The notes beneath the pieces were generated by a model. It was not told where the DNA came from and made no database searches. It worked only from the letters and a program-made list of their open reading frames with translations. 64,000 nt of DNA, taken from Roseovarius sp. Its GTDB lineage: Bacteria; Pseudomonadota; Alphaproteobacteria; Rhodobacterales; Rhodobacteraceae. The stretch covers positions 62,001 through 126,000 of the forward strand of contig JAJFIA010000001.1 in NCBI GenBank assembly GCA_021775255.1. The letters are read 5' to 3'. The translations under genes and the position numbers were made by a program. Below are positions 21,265-30,373 of this stretch, piece by piece; position 1 is the first letter of the stretch, and the number at the start of each line of letters is the position of its first letter.

Positions 21265-22542
21265 TCACACCTGACGAAACTGCGCCTCTTGCGTAACACT
21301 CCAGCGCAGGTGCAATTCATAGCCATGCTCACCGGCCACTTCTTTTTCGACCACTCCCTTGTCAAACAGCCAGGCGCGGCGACGGCCGTCTTCAAAGCCC
21401 AGTTCAATCACCGTCTCATGCAGCCCGCCCGACAGCCCGTCGGTGATTACCTGCGCCAGATCCGCCATGCCCTCGCCGGTCACCGCCGACAGGGCCTGCA
21501 CATCCTCGCGCCGCGCCGCTTGTATCAGGATCGCCGCGCGGGCATCGGCATCAAGCAGGTCAATCTTGTTCCAGACCTCGATCACCGGCGTCGCCTGATC
21601 CACCCCGAGGCTTTCAAGGATGGCACGCACATCCGCCGCCTGCCCTTCGGTCTCAATGTGCGAAATGTCGCGCACATGCACGATCAGATCCGCCGCCAGC
21701 ACCTCTTCCAGCGTGGCGCGAAACGCCGCCACCAGCTCGGTCGGCAGATCACTGATAAACCCAACCGTGTCGGACAGGATCACCTCAGGCCCGCCGCCCG
21801 ACAGCTCGATCCGGCGCATGGTCGGGTCGAGCGTGGCAAACAGCATGTCCTTCACCATCACCTCCGCGCCGGTCAAGCGATTGAACAGGGTGGATTTCCC
21901 GGCATTGGTATAGCCCACCAGCGCGACAATCGGAAACGGCACCTTGGCGCGGGCCTCGCGGTGCAGGGCGCGGGTCTTGCGGACCTTGTTCAACTGTCGC
22001 CCCAGCCGCACCAGTTGATCATCTATTGCCCGCCGGTCCGCCTCGATCTGGGTCTCTCCGGGGCCGCCGACAAAACCCAGCCCGCCGCGCTGCCGCTCAA
22101 GGTGGGTCCAGGCCCGCACAAGCCGGGTGCGCTGATAGCTGAGCGCGGCCATTTCCACCTGCAGCACCCCTTCACGGGTGGCGGCGCGATCACTGAAAAT
22201 CTCCAGGATCAGCCCAGTGCGATCCAGCAGTTTCACCCCCCAGGCGCTTTCAAGATTGCGCTGCTGTACCGGGCTGACCGGCCCGTCGATCAACACCAGA
22301 TCCACGCCCGTCGCCTGCATCGCCTGCCCCAGCTCGGCAATCTTTCCCTTGCCAAAAAGCGTGCCCGCATGTGGCCGTTTCAGGCGCACAACCCCCTGCC
22401 CCACCACCTCAAGACTAGGCAGGGCACAAGCCAAGGCAACCGCCTCGGCCAGAGCCGCTTTTGGCTCACGCGCGCCAGAAGATGCTGCGATATCAGGATG
22501 CAGAACCCAGGCCCGGGTCACCGCCTGCTTGGGATCAATCAA
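21265..22542 (-). CDS. hflX: Ribosome-splitting GTPase HflX
   Basis: GTPase that binds and splits stalled 70S ribosomes under heat or antibiotic stress. The 425-residue protein has the HflX N-terminal domain ([39 protein letters not shown]), the coiled region [12 protein letters not shown], and the G domain with [22 protein letters not shown] and NKID. The start is TTG at 22542, overlapping the hfq stop by 4 nt (TTGA); the hfq-hflX pairing is widespread in proteobacteria and supports this start. Nothing of note lies in the 170 nt between its stop and the tRNA. Confidence 0.95.
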   Translation of the reverse strand: MIDPKQAVTRAWVLHPDIAASSGAREPKAALAEAVALACALPSLEVVGQGVVRLKRPHAGTLFGKGKIAELGQAMQATGVDLVLIDGPVSPVQQRNLESAWGVKLLDRTGLILEIFSDRAATREGVLQVEMAALSYQRTRLVRAWTHLERQRGGLGFVGGPGETQIEADRRAIDDQLVRLGRQLNKVRKTRALHREARAKVPFPIVALVGYTNAGKSTLFNRLTGAEVMVKDMLFATLDPTMRRIELSGGGPEVILSDTVGFISDLPTELVAAFRATLEEVLAADLIVHVRDISHIETEGQAADVRAILESLGVDQATPVIEVWNKIDLLDADARAAILIQAARREDVQALSAVTGEGMADLAQVITDGLSGGLHETVIELGFEDGRRRAWLFDKGVVEKEVAGEHGYELHLRWSVTQEAQFRQV

Positions 22543-22778
22543 GAGGCGTCTTCACCATCATAGAGGTTGACCGGCTGTGACGGCATGATGGTTGAAACCG
22601 CGTGCTTGTACACCAGTTGCGATTGCCCATCGCGCCGCAATAAAATGCAAAAATTATCAAACCAGGTGATAACCCCTTGCAATTTAACGCCATTAATTAA
22701 AAATACAGTCACCGGAATTTTGGTTTTCCGTATCTGATTCAGAAATGCATCCTGTAAATTCTGTCTGTCACCAGCCAT
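22539..22778 (-). CDS. hfq: RNA chaperone Hfq
   Basis: Sm-like hexameric protein that binds small RNAs and mRNAs and promotes their pairing. The 79-residue protein begins [18 protein letters not shown] and has both Sm motifs: [35 protein letters not shown] and [14 protein letters not shown]. It is a compact form with almost no C-terminal tail. It is coupled to hflX. The 246-bp region upstream, up to the trkH stop, contains an element related to the one before the CapD gene (22875-22989), so hfq could be controlled through it. Confidence 0.98.
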   Translation of the reverse strand: MAGDRQNLQDAFLNQIRKTKIPVTVFLINGVKLQGVITWFDNFCILLRRDGQSQLVYKHAVSTIMPSQPVNLYDGEDAS

Positions 22779-22874
22779 TGTCCTCGAACCTTTATTCTTT
22801 TGTGCCCCGTTGACCGGCGCAATTTGTCTCCCATAAAGTGACTATGTCGTGCCGCGCCGGGGTTTTCCACCCCA

Positions 22875-22989
22875 AAAGCGTTTCGCCCCATATTTGGAAC
22901 AAGAACTGTGGCGAAACGCACGCTTGCTATCATTGTTGTGGGCGTTTCACACCCAATTCAAAACTTTAATTGACTGCAAAACGCTTTAA
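22875..22989. other. Structured element, copy B, upstream of hfq
   Basis: Contains AAAGCGTTTCG (22875), GGCGAAACGC (22910), GTTGTGGGCG (22935) and AAACGCTTTAA (22979-22989). The same landmarks occur in copy A at 4296, 4331-4342, 4358 and 4402, with equal spacing except for a 2-nt indel. Within B, GCGTTTCGCC and GGCGAAACGC form a perfect 10-bp inverted repeat and CAATT/AATTG a further one. It fills the region between the end of trkH and the start of hfq. Because hfq reads leftward, the element would be read in inverted orientation relative to copy A and the CapD gene. Operator array and RNA are both possible. Confidence 0.5.
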
Positions 22990-23024
22990 AAAACAGTTTG
23001 TTTCCTGCATTTGTGGCATCGGGC

Positions 23025-24548
23025 TTACGAATCGCGCCAAAGGGCCGGATTTATCAATGCAATTATCGCCAATGTCTCAAGCCGCCCCAGCACCATGGCG
23101 GCGGCCATCACCATCTTGGCGGCATCCTGCATATTCTGCAAATCAACCGGTTGTTCAAGCGCCACCCTTGTCAGCGGCCCGGTGGTTGAAAGCGCCGAGA
23201 TCGCCAGCACAACGGATTGCTCGAAATCCAGCCCAAACATCGACAACACGACCGTTATCAGCGCCAAAGACAGGGCAAACAACATGAAAAACACCCAGGC
23301 AATGAAGGCCCCGCTTCGCCGGATCCGGCGGTTGCGCACGGTTGTACTGCCCACTGAGGAAGGGTGCACCAATTTTTCAAGTTCGCGGCGACCATTGAGA
23401 TAAAGCACATAAACCCGAAGCAGCTTGACCCCCCCCGCGGTGGTCGCCACACCGCCGCCCATCACCGCCAGCCCCATCAAAATCATCCCCGGCGTGTTCA
23501 ACCCCGACCAATCGCGCGCCATGTTCCAGTCGATGCTTTCAAAACCGGTGGTCGACAGGAAGGACAGAACCGTAAACATCCCCCCCCAGAAGGCTTTCAG
23601 AGCCAGGCCAGCATTGGCCACCTCATCAATCTCATATGCGGCAATGAAATGCCGCAGCATCAGCAATACAGGCACCCCAAGAACCAGCACCATCCCCAGC
23701 CTGAATTCAGGATCATTATTCAGCCCCGGCCGGGTGGTTGTCATGGTGTCGGATGAAAATGTAAGCCTTGAAAGCGCAAACAGCATGAACAGAAAAATCA
23801 CTGCCTCGCCGCCAAATCCGGTTTGCGCGCCCTGCATTCCCCCCACCGGTGATATGCCGCTTGTGGCCAGGGTGGCCATGGCGTGCATCACCGCCACAAG
23901 CGGCCTGTCGCCACTGATCACCAACAAAAACCACAAGCCCACCGTCAAACCGGCATATAACGGAAACAACTGTCGGCTCACCTTGGTCAGTCTTTTGCCA
24001 GACGAGGCCCGTTCAAACCGGGCCAGCATCGCGCCGCTTTGCCCCGGCTCTGCCGAGGCGGTAACCTCAAACCCCCCCAGGTTGAGCGGTGCCAGCACCG
24101 CCGCCGCCGAAATCCAGATCAACAACCCCCCCAGCCATCCCACCAGCCCGCGCCACAGGTGCAGGCTATCGGCAAGCCGGCCGGGGGCATCAAATAACGT
24201 GGCCCCGGTGGTTGTCAGGGATGAGACCATCTCAAAATACGCATTGAGAAAACTGGTTGTCTCGGCCCCGGCATGAAACGGCACCGCCAGGAACAGCGGC
24301 AAAACCGTAAAAGCCAGCAGCAAAGAAACCAGATTATCCAGATCACTTCTTTCACGGCGCCCCCGTCCCGACATCGCCAATGCGATGACAAATGCCAGCG
24401 CCAGCCCCAGAATTGCCGCATAGCCAAAGGCCCGCGCCACCGAATGATCATTCTGCGCCAGCGCATGTACCATGGGCACCAGCATCGCCAGGGCTGAAAC
24501 GCCCATCAGGTACAGGATCAAAGGCACATTTTTGAATATCGGGGCCAT
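23025..24548 (-). CDS. trkH: Trk-type potassium uptake transporter, membrane subunit TrkH
   Basis: Potassium-translocating subunit that works with the NAD-binding regulator TrkA. The 507-residue protein has about ten hydrophobic segments and the four P-loop-like pore repeats, including SSLTTTGATLFD, ATLATSGISPVGG, LSFLSTTGFES and SALSTTGPLT, each carrying the conserved pore glycine. The start is given as ATG 24548 (MAPIFKNVPLILY); a TTG at 24566 overlapping the trkA stop (TTGA) is equally plausible, and neither has a strong ribosome site. It is encoded directly after trkA, giving a complete Trk system. Confidence 0.93.
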   Translation of the reverse strand: MAPIFKNVPLILYLMGVSALAMLVPMVHALAQNDHSVARAFGYAAILGLALAFVIALAMSGRGRRERSDLDNLVSLLLAFTVLPLFLAVPFHAGAETTSFLNAYFEMVSSLTTTGATLFDAPGRLADSLHLWRGLVGWLGGLLIWISAAAVLAPLNLGGFEVTASAEPGQSGAMLARFERASSGKRLTKVSRQLFPLYAGLTVGLWFLLVISGDRPLVAVMHAMATLATSGISPVGGMQGAQTGFGGEAVIFLFMLFALSRLTFSSDTMTTTRPGLNNDPEFRLGMVLVLGVPVLLMLRHFIAAYEIDEVANAGLALKAFWGGMFTVLSFLSTTGFESIDWNMARDWSGLNTPGMILMGLAVMGGGVATTAGGVKLLRVYVLYLNGRRELEKLVHPSSVGSTTVRNRRIRRSGAFIAWVFFMLFALSLALITVVLSMFGLDFEQSVVLAISALSTTGPLTRVALEQPVDLQNMQDAAKMVMAAAMVLGRLETLAIIALINPALWRDS

Positions 24549-24562
24549 CACATTTTCTGAAA

Positions 24563-25939
24563 TCAAAAGAAATCTATCGAAACCTGAAGCAGTTGCTCAA
24601 CCTGCGGCACATCCCCGGCCATGGCAAAAAGCACAATCACATCGCCGGCATCAATCCTCAGCTTGGCGGAAGGTTTGACGATCTCATCCCCCTTCCTGAC
24701 ACCGCCCACCAACACCCCCTCGGGGAAGTCAATATCGCGGATCGTCAGGCCTGCGATGTTCGAGGTTGACATCACCTCGGCCTCAATCACCTCGGCCTCG
24801 GCATCACCAATGGAATAGACACCGCGCACCCGGCCATGGCGGATATGGCGCAGGATCGAGCTGACGGTGGTGGCGCGCGGATTGATGAAAGCGTCAATCC
24901 CCAGCGGATCCAGCAAGGGCTGCAAAGTCGGGTCATTGATCAAAGATATGGCCATCGGGCAGCCTGCCGCCTTGGCCCGCACCGCCACAAGCATGTTGGT
25001 TTTGTCATCATCCGTTACCGCCAGCACCGCATCGGCCCGGCTGATGCCAGCCTCATGCAGCAGCGCACTGTCCATGCCATCACCATTCAGTACAATGGTG
25101 CGCTCCAGCGCATCCGCCGCCAGTTCGGCGCATTTACGGCTTTTCTCGATAATCTTGGCCTTGATCCGGCTGCCATTCTTCTCCAGCGTTCTGGCAACGC
25201 CAAGGCCAATATTGCCACCGCCGACAATCACGATACGCTCTTGCTTGGTGTCGGATTTGCCAAAAACCTCCAGCGTCCGGGGAATATCCTCAACCGGCGC
25301 GAAAACATAACATTCATCGCCCGCAAATAGCTGATCGCCCGATTCCGGGGCAAAAAGCCGCCCCTTGCGGCGCACCGCCAGCACCACCACCCGCAGGGTC
25401 GAGAACAGATCATTGAGTTGCCGCAGCGGGGTATTCAACACCGGGCAATCCTCGCCCAGCCGCAGCCCCATCAATTGGGCTTTGCCCTCCATAAAGGTTT
25501 CCGTATCAAACGCGGCAGGCGCATTCAGGCGCTGCAGCGCCGCCTCGGCCACCTCGCGCTCGGGGCTGATCACCACGTCAATCGGCATGTGATCGCGGCG
25601 ATAAAGATCGGAATAGATCGCATCCAGATAGGATTGACTGCGCAGCCGGGCAATTTTTCGGCCGATGGCAAACACCGAATGCGCCACCTGACAGACCACC
25701 ATATTCACCTCGTCGGAATGGGTGGCGGCGATGATCATATCCGCATCGCGTGCGCCGGCCCGGTCCAGCACATCGGGGTAGCTGGCAAATCCCGCCAACC
25801 CCTGCACATCCAGCGTATCCGTGGCCCGGCTTACCAGATCAGGATTGCTGTCAATAACCGTAACATCATTCTTCTCACCAGATAAATGGCGGGCAATCTG
25901 CCAGCCAACCTGACCAGCCCCGCAGATGATGACTTTCAT
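24563..25939 (-). CDS. trkA: Trk potassium transporter regulatory subunit TrkA
   Basis: Cytoplasmic nucleotide-binding regulator of TrkH. The 458-residue protein has two RCK_N/RCK_C units: MKVIICGAGQVGWQIARHL with an NAD-binding aspartate in VIDSNP, and a second Rossmann unit beginning IVIVGGGNIGLGVARTLE at about 232, each followed by a TrkA-C domain. This is the normal length for proteobacterial TrkA. The longer frame to 26230 has 97 extra residues without family similarity; MKVIICGAG at 25939 is the canonical start. It overlaps or abuts trkH. Confidence 0.95.
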   Translation of the reverse strand: MKVIICGAGQVGWQIARHLSGEKNDVTVIDSNPDLVSRATDTLDVQGLAGFASYPDVLDRAGARDADMIIAATHSDEVNMVVCQVAHSVFAIGRKIARLRSQSYLDAIYSDLYRRDHMPIDVVISPEREVAEAALQRLNAPAAFDTETFMEGKAQLMGLRLGEDCPVLNTPLRQLNDLFSTLRVVVLAVRRKGRLFAPESGDQLFAGDECYVFAPVEDIPRTLEVFGKSDTKQERIVIVGGGNIGLGVARTLEKNGSRIKAKIIEKSRKCAELAADALERTIVLNGDGMDSALLHEAGISRADAVLAVTDDDKTNMLVAVRAKAAGCPMAISLINDPTLQPLLDPLGIDAFINPRATTVSSILRHIRHGRVRGVYSIGDAEAEVIEAEVMSTSNIAGLTIRDIDFPEGVLVGGVRKGDEIVKPSAKLRIDAGDVIVLFAMAGDVPQVEQLLQVSIDFF

Positions 25940-26075
25940 GAGTTTTGCCTCATCCCTATGTGAACATTCTGCATGACAGATGGCATTTGCAGGGTCAAAT
26001 GCTTTGTCATCTGCCCGCGCCTGCCTATATGATATGAAAATAAGACTTTGGGTCCGGAAAATTGAGGTGCGATGG

Positions 26076-26522
26076 ATGAAAAATGCTTTGATTATCAGCC
26101 TTTGCTCTTTCGGGTTGAGTGCCTGCTCAACATTGCATTTGCAGTATAAAGAAGGCGAGAAAGTCGCCCGTGCCGCAACCGATCTGGCAAGCTGCAAAGC
26201 CTCCGCACTCAAGCAGTTCCCAAAAGACATACGCCTGCGCTACCTGCCGCCATTCTACCCGCCCTATGGTTATTACGGCCCTTATTCATATTACGGTTAC
26301 AGCAGCCCCCAACGCTATGACGCCAATGAAGGCAAACGCGAAACTGCCGTCAAACAATGCATGGCGGATCAGGGATATATCCCGGCGAAAATCCCCGCCT
26401 GCAGCGCCGAGCTGGCCAAAATCACACCGGCGCAAACCACGGTGATATTGCCACCTCTCACCGAAAACTCCTGTGTCATCCGTTACCAATCCGGCGGCTG
26501 GCAGATCGTTAACCCAGGCTGA
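26076..26522 (+). CDS. Small lipoprotein, function unknown
   Basis: A 148-residue protein with a lipoprotein signal peptide: KNALIISLCSFGLSAC, cysteine 17 being the lipidation site in the lipobox LSAC. The mature part has a Tyr/Pro-rich stretch (FYPPYGYYGPYSYYGYSS, about 66-84), four further cysteines (C40, C96, C109, C131) that could form disulfides, and a C-terminal block NSCVIRYQSGGWQIVNPG. ATG 26076 follows GAGGTG; the longer frame to 25980 adds residues before the signal peptide. It is divergent from trkA and convergent with ntrX. I do not recognise a family. Confidence 0.7.
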   Translation: MKNALIISLCSFGLSACSTLHLQYKEGEKVARAATDLASCKASALKQFPKDIRLRYLPPFYPPYGYYGPYSYYGYSSPQRYDANEGKRETAVKQCMADQGYIPAKIPACSAELAKITPAQTTVILPPLTENSCVIRYQSGGWQIVNPG

Positions 26523-26530
26523 CCAGCCCC

Positions 26531-26556
26531 GGTAAGGCGGGCTTCAGCCCGCCACC
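26531..26556. repeat. REP-like palindrome at convergent junction (lipoprotein / ntrX)
   Basis: An exact reverse complement of the 26-bp element at 13276-13301 (core GGCGGGCTTCAGCCCGCC). It starts 8 nt after the lipoprotein stop and ends 10 nt before the ntrX stop. Confidence 0.8.
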
Positions 26557-26566
26557 CCTGACAAGA

Positions 26567-27979
26567 TCACGCGCCCGAGATCTCATCTTCACGCACCTCC
26601 GCCACCCGCGCACCGGCGCGCGCATGGGTCACCACCCCCAGAGATTTCAGCTTGCGGTGCAAAGCGCTGCGCTCCATGCCGACAAATTCGGCGGTGCGGC
26701 TGATATTGCCGCCAAACCGGTTGATCTGGGTCAGCAGATATTCGCGCTCAAACGCCTCACGCGCCTCGCGCAGCGGCAATGTCGCCAATGTCCCGGCCAA
26801 CACAACCCGCCCCTCATTGCGCACCGGTTCCGCCTCTCCGGGAAGCTCGGCCACCGTGATCTCATCGCAGCCCTCGCCAAGGATCAGCACCCGCTCGATC
26901 ACATTGCGCAACTGCCGCACATTGCCGGGCCAGCTCAGGGTCTGCAACAGCGCCGCCGCCTCCTCGCTCAACTGTCTCAATGGCAGGCTCTGCGAGCGGT
27001 TGAACATCCCGATGAAATGCCCCGCCAGCAGCGGTATATCCTCGCGCCGGTCTTCCAGCGAGGGCACAGCAATCGGCACCACATTCAGCCGGTGATACAG
27101 CTCACTGCGAAATCTCCCCGCCGCAATCTCGGCCTCAAGATCACGGTTGGTCGAGGAAATGACCCGCAGATCCACCTGCACCTTTTCCGCGCCGCCAACC
27201 CTCAGGAATGTCTGATCCACCAGCACCCGCAAAATCTTGGATTGCGTCCCCGTGGGCATATCCGCGATCTCATCAAAATAGATCACCCCGCCATTGGCCT
27301 CTTCCAGAAGGCCCGGCTCAATGCCGCGATCCTCGCCCTCGCGGCCAAACAGAACCTCCTCCATCCGGTCGGCCTCAATCGTGGCGCATCCAACGCTCAC
27401 GAAAGGCGCATCCGCCCGGTCGGAATTGGCGTGAATATAACGCGCCGCCATCTCCTTGCCCGCCCCGGCAGGCCCCGACAGCATCACCCGGCCATTGGAT
27501 TTGGTTACCTTGTCCAACTGCCCCAGAAGCGTGCGAAACGCGGGCGAGGCCCCGTGCATTTCCGCAGGCTCCGCGCCCTGCCGCTTCAACACCTGATTTT
27601 CCCGCCGCAACCGGCTTGTTTCCATGCCGCGCCGGATCACCACCATCAACTGATCAATATTGAACGGCTTTTCAATGAAATCATATGCCCCCTGTTTGAT
27701 TGCCGCGACAGCAATCTCAATATTGCCATGGCCCGAGATGATCACCACCGGCACATCCGGGTAATCGCGCTTCACCGCCTTGAGAATGTCAATCCCGTCC
27801 ATATTGCTGTCTTTCAGCCATATATCGAGGATAAGCAGCGCCGGTTGCTGATCGCTGATCGCGCGCATCGCATCATCGGAATTTCCCGCCAGCCGGGTCT
27901 TGAACCCTTCATCCTCCAGAATATCCGCGATCAGTTCACGAATATCGCGCTCATCATCAACAATTAGAATATCTGACAT
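26567..27979 (-). CDS. ntrX: Nitrogen regulation response regulator NtrX
   Basis: Response regulator partner of NtrY, controlling nitrogen, redox and envelope genes in alphaproteobacteria. The 470-residue protein has a receiver domain (phospho-acceptor D52 in LLILDIW, K at KPFN), an AAA+ domain with Walker A SGPAGAGKE and Walker B VIYFDEIA, and a Fis-type HTH (NISRTAEFVGMERSALHRKL). At the place of the GAFTGA loop the sequence is LFGREGEDRGIEPGL, so the sigma-54 contact loop is missing, as in other alphaproteobacterial NtrX proteins, implying sigma-54-independent action. It is the last gene of the dusB-ntrBCYX cluster, 12 nt after ntrY. Confidence 0.95.
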   Translation of the reverse strand: MSDILIVDDERDIRELIADILEDEGFKTRLAGNSDDAMRAISDQQPALLILDIWLKDSNMDGIDILKAVKRDYPDVPVVIISGHGNIEIAVAAIKQGAYDFIEKPFNIDQLMVVIRRGMETSRLRRENQVLKRQGAEPAEMHGASPAFRTLLGQLDKVTKSNGRVMLSGPAGAGKEMAARYIHANSDRADAPFVSVGCATIEADRMEEVLFGREGEDRGIEPGLLEEANGGVIYFDEIADMPTGTQSKILRVLVDQTFLRVGGAEKVQVDLRVISSTNRDLEAEIAAGRFRSELYHRLNVVPIAVPSLEDRREDIPLLAGHFIGMFNRSQSLPLRQLSEEAAALLQTLSWPGNVRQLRNVIERVLILGEGCDEITVAELPGEAEPVRNEGRVVLAGTLATLPLREAREAFEREYLLTQINRFGGNISRTAEFVGMERSALHRKLKSLGVVTHARAGARVAEVREDEISGA

Positions 27980-27991
27980 GATATTTCTCCC

Positions 27992-30304
27992 TCATACTGC
28001 ATGTTTTGCCTCAAATTCCTGTCCGGTCTTCCCGAAAAGCGGCAGCCTGATCACCGCCATCGCGCCGGGATGCGCGCCTTCTTCAAATGGCTCCGCATCG
28101 GTCAGTTCCAGCGTGCCGCCATGCTCTTCAATGATTTTCTTCACGATCGGCAGGCCCAGCCCGGTGCCGTTTACACGGGTCGTCACATAGGGCTCAAACA
28201 ACCGGCTGCGATCCTCCGGCAGGCCTATGCCATTGTCGGAAATCCGGATCACCGCCATATTGCCCTCAATACCGCTTTGCACCCGGATCAGCGGTTTTTG
28301 CCCATCCGCGCCCTGCTTGTGAACCCGGCTTTCAATCGCCTCGCCTGCGTTTTTCAGCAGATTTGTCAGCGCCTGCGAAATCATTGTCGCGTCAATATCT
28401 GCGCACAGATCATCGCCGCTCAGCTTGGTCTCAAACGCAACATCCGGCTGCCCGGTTTCCTGCAGCAGAACCGCCTCACGCAGCAATCGGCTCAGGCTGT
28501 CTTCTTTGGTTTCCGGCTCGGGCATCCGGGCAAATTTGGAAAATTCATCCACGATCCGGCGCAAATCATTGGTCTGACGCACCACCACATCGGTAAGCTG
28601 TGCAAGTTTATCAGCTTCATCCGCCTCAAGCTGCTTTGTGAATTTGCGCTTGATGCGCTCCGCCGACAATTGAATCGGCGTCAGCGGGTTCTTGATCTCA
28701 TGGGCAATGCGCCGCGCCACATCGCCCCAGGCGGCCATGCGCTGTGCCGCCACCAGATCGGTCACATCGTCAAACGCCACAACATAGCCCTCGCGCTTGC
28801 CCTGCTCGTTCAACCGCTCTGACATCCGCACCAGAAGGTTTTCCTGCCGGTTGCCGCGTACCACCTTGATTTCCTCCTGCACAAACCCCTGCGCAACCCC
28901 CATGGCCGAGCCATGCAACCGGCCAAACAGCGCGCCGAATTCCGGCACCGCCACGCTCAGATCAAGCGATTGCTCGTCGCCATGCCAGCCTAGCAAGCGT
29001 TCGGCGGCGCGATTGACAAATGTTACCCGGCCCTTCGCATTCAGCCCAACAACCCCTGACGACACTGAGCCAAGAACCGAATCAAACAGCCGCCTGCGCC
29101 GCTCGACCTGTTGGGTATTGCTCAGAAGCGTCTCGCGCTGGCCTTTCAGTTGCCGCGTCATCTGATTGAAAAACCGCCCCAGCATGGCAATCTCATCATC
29201 GCCCTTTTCTTCGGGCACCTTGACATCCAGATTGCCCTCGCCCACCTGTTGCGCCGCCTGTGCAAGCCGGCCTACAGGGCGCGCCAGCCGCTCGGCAAAC
29301 CACAGGCCCAGCCAGATTGCCGCCAGTATCAAAATTACCGCAAAACCCAGATAAACCAGCCCGAATTCAAACAACACCTTGCCGCGCTCGCTTTCGCGCT
29401 GGCGGTAAAACGTGGCGGTTTCCTGGGTCTGATCCAGCAGGTTCAGAATATCCCCATCGACATTCCTGCTGACATAAAGATACCGGTCCGGCAGCGTCAC
29501 CAGCGGCAGCAGTGCGCGAAATTCGTTATTGTCCCAGTCGCGGATGATGACCACGCCAGCTTCAGTAGCCTGTGTGATCTGTTCTTGTGTTGGTTTTTCA
29601 AAATCAAACAGATAAGAGCGTTCGCCTCGCGCGCGGATATCGCCGGTGCCGTCAATCACATAGGCCTCGCGCAACCCGCGCTGAATGCCGCGCTGACCTT
29701 CTGAAAGAACCAGGCGGATATCGCCATCATCCATGAATACCCGGGCGCGTTTCGTGGAATTGATCACCGCAGCCAGAGCCTTGCCATCGGCAATCAGATC
29801 GCGCCGATGCTCTTCCTCATAGGCCTGTGCGGCGGCCACCGAATCGCTCACAACCCGGCCCACACGGTCGGAAAACCAGGCCTCAAGCCCCATGTTCACC
29901 GTCAAAGTGGCAAAAATGGCCACGGTGATTGTCGGGATCAGCGCCATCAGGGCAAACACGCCCGTCAACCGCATATGCAGCTTTGAGCCGGCGGATTTCC
30001 TGCGCCGGTTGGCCACCATCCGTGCCACCCGCTGCAACACCAGCGCCGCGACCATGATCACATACACAAGATCCGCCAGCAGAACGATGCGTAATATCTT
30101 CGATGAGGCCCCCTGATCCAGCGGCCCCATGACCAGAAAAGTCACCCCCGCCATGGCCGGCCCCAAAATGACCAGAACAATGCCCGCAACACTTTGCAGC
30201 CGCTGCAATCTGCGCAGCCTGCTGAGATGATCCAACGACATTTTACGTGTCTGCTTGCGTGTCTGTGTTGCCACGCGCCTCACCCATTCACTGGTGGTGC
30301 ACAT
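27992..30304 (-). CDS. ntrY: Sensor histidine kinase NtrY
   Basis: Membrane-bound sensor kinase partner of NtrX. The protein has three N-terminal membrane helices, a large periplasmic region, a further helix (VYLGFAVILILAAIWLGLWF), HAMP (RLARPVGRLAQAAQQVGEGN), PAS (about 370-490), a HisKA box with the phospho-acceptor in [14 protein letters not shown], and HATPase motifs N-box LKNAGEAI, DNGIGLP and GTGLGLPIVKKI. It keeps the full length of the family (about 750-770). The start is uncertain: ATG 30304, GTG 30358 and ATG 30241 are all in frame with weak ribosome sites. It lies between ntrC and ntrX. Confidence 0.93.
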   Translation of the reverse strand: MCTTSEWVRRVATQTRKQTRKMSLDHLSRLRRLQRLQSVAGIVLVILGPAMAGVTFLVMGPLDQGASSKILRIVLLADLVYVIMVAALVLQRVARMVANRRRKSAGSKLHMRLTGVFALMALIPTITVAIFATLTVNMGLEAWFSDRVGRVVSDSVAAAQAYEEEHRRDLIADGKALAAVINSTKRARVFMDDGDIRLVLSEGQRGIQRGLREAYVIDGTGDIRARGERSYLFDFEKPTQEQITQATEAGVVIIRDWDNNEFRALLPLVTLPDRYLYVSRNVDGDILNLLDQTQETATFYRQRESERGKVLFEFGLVYLGFAVILILAAIWLGLWFAERLARPVGRLAQAAQQVGEGNLDVKVPEEKGDDEIAMLGRFFNQMTRQLKGQRETLLSNTQQVERRRRLFDSVLGSVSSGVVGLNAKGRVTFVNRAAERLLGWHGDEQSLDLSVAVPEFGALFGRLHGSAMGVAQGFVQEEIKVVRGNRQENLLVRMSERLNEQGKREGYVVAFDDVTDLVAAQRMAAWGDVARRIAHEIKNPLTPIQLSAERIKRKFTKQLEADEADKLAQLTDVVVRQTNDLRRIVDEFSKFARMPEPETKEDSLSRLLREAVLLQETGQPDVAFETKLSGDDLCADIDATMISQALTNLLKNAGEAIESRVHKQGADGQKPLIRVQSGIEGNMAVIRISDNGIGLPEDRSRLFEPYVTTRVNGTGLGLPIVKKIIEEHGGTLELTDAEPFEEGAHPGAMAVIRLPLFGKTGQEFEAKHAV

Positions 30305-30373
30305 TTTGTGCACCGCTACATCTTGCGGCGGTTTCGGGCACTGACCCATTTTCGCCACAGGCCTGTGGCGCTT

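Noticed and set aside
21241-22563. 440-codon frame opposite hflX
   Set aside because: Shadow of hflX; composition typical of an antisense frame.
25940-26230. 97-residue N-terminal extension of TrkA
   Set aside because: TrkA family proteins begin at MKVIICGAG; the extension overlaps the divergent lipoprotein promoter and gene start.
26624-27967. 447-codon frame opposite ntrX
   Set aside because: Rich in His/Arg/Gln as expected for the antisense frame of a GC-rich gene; ntrX is certain.
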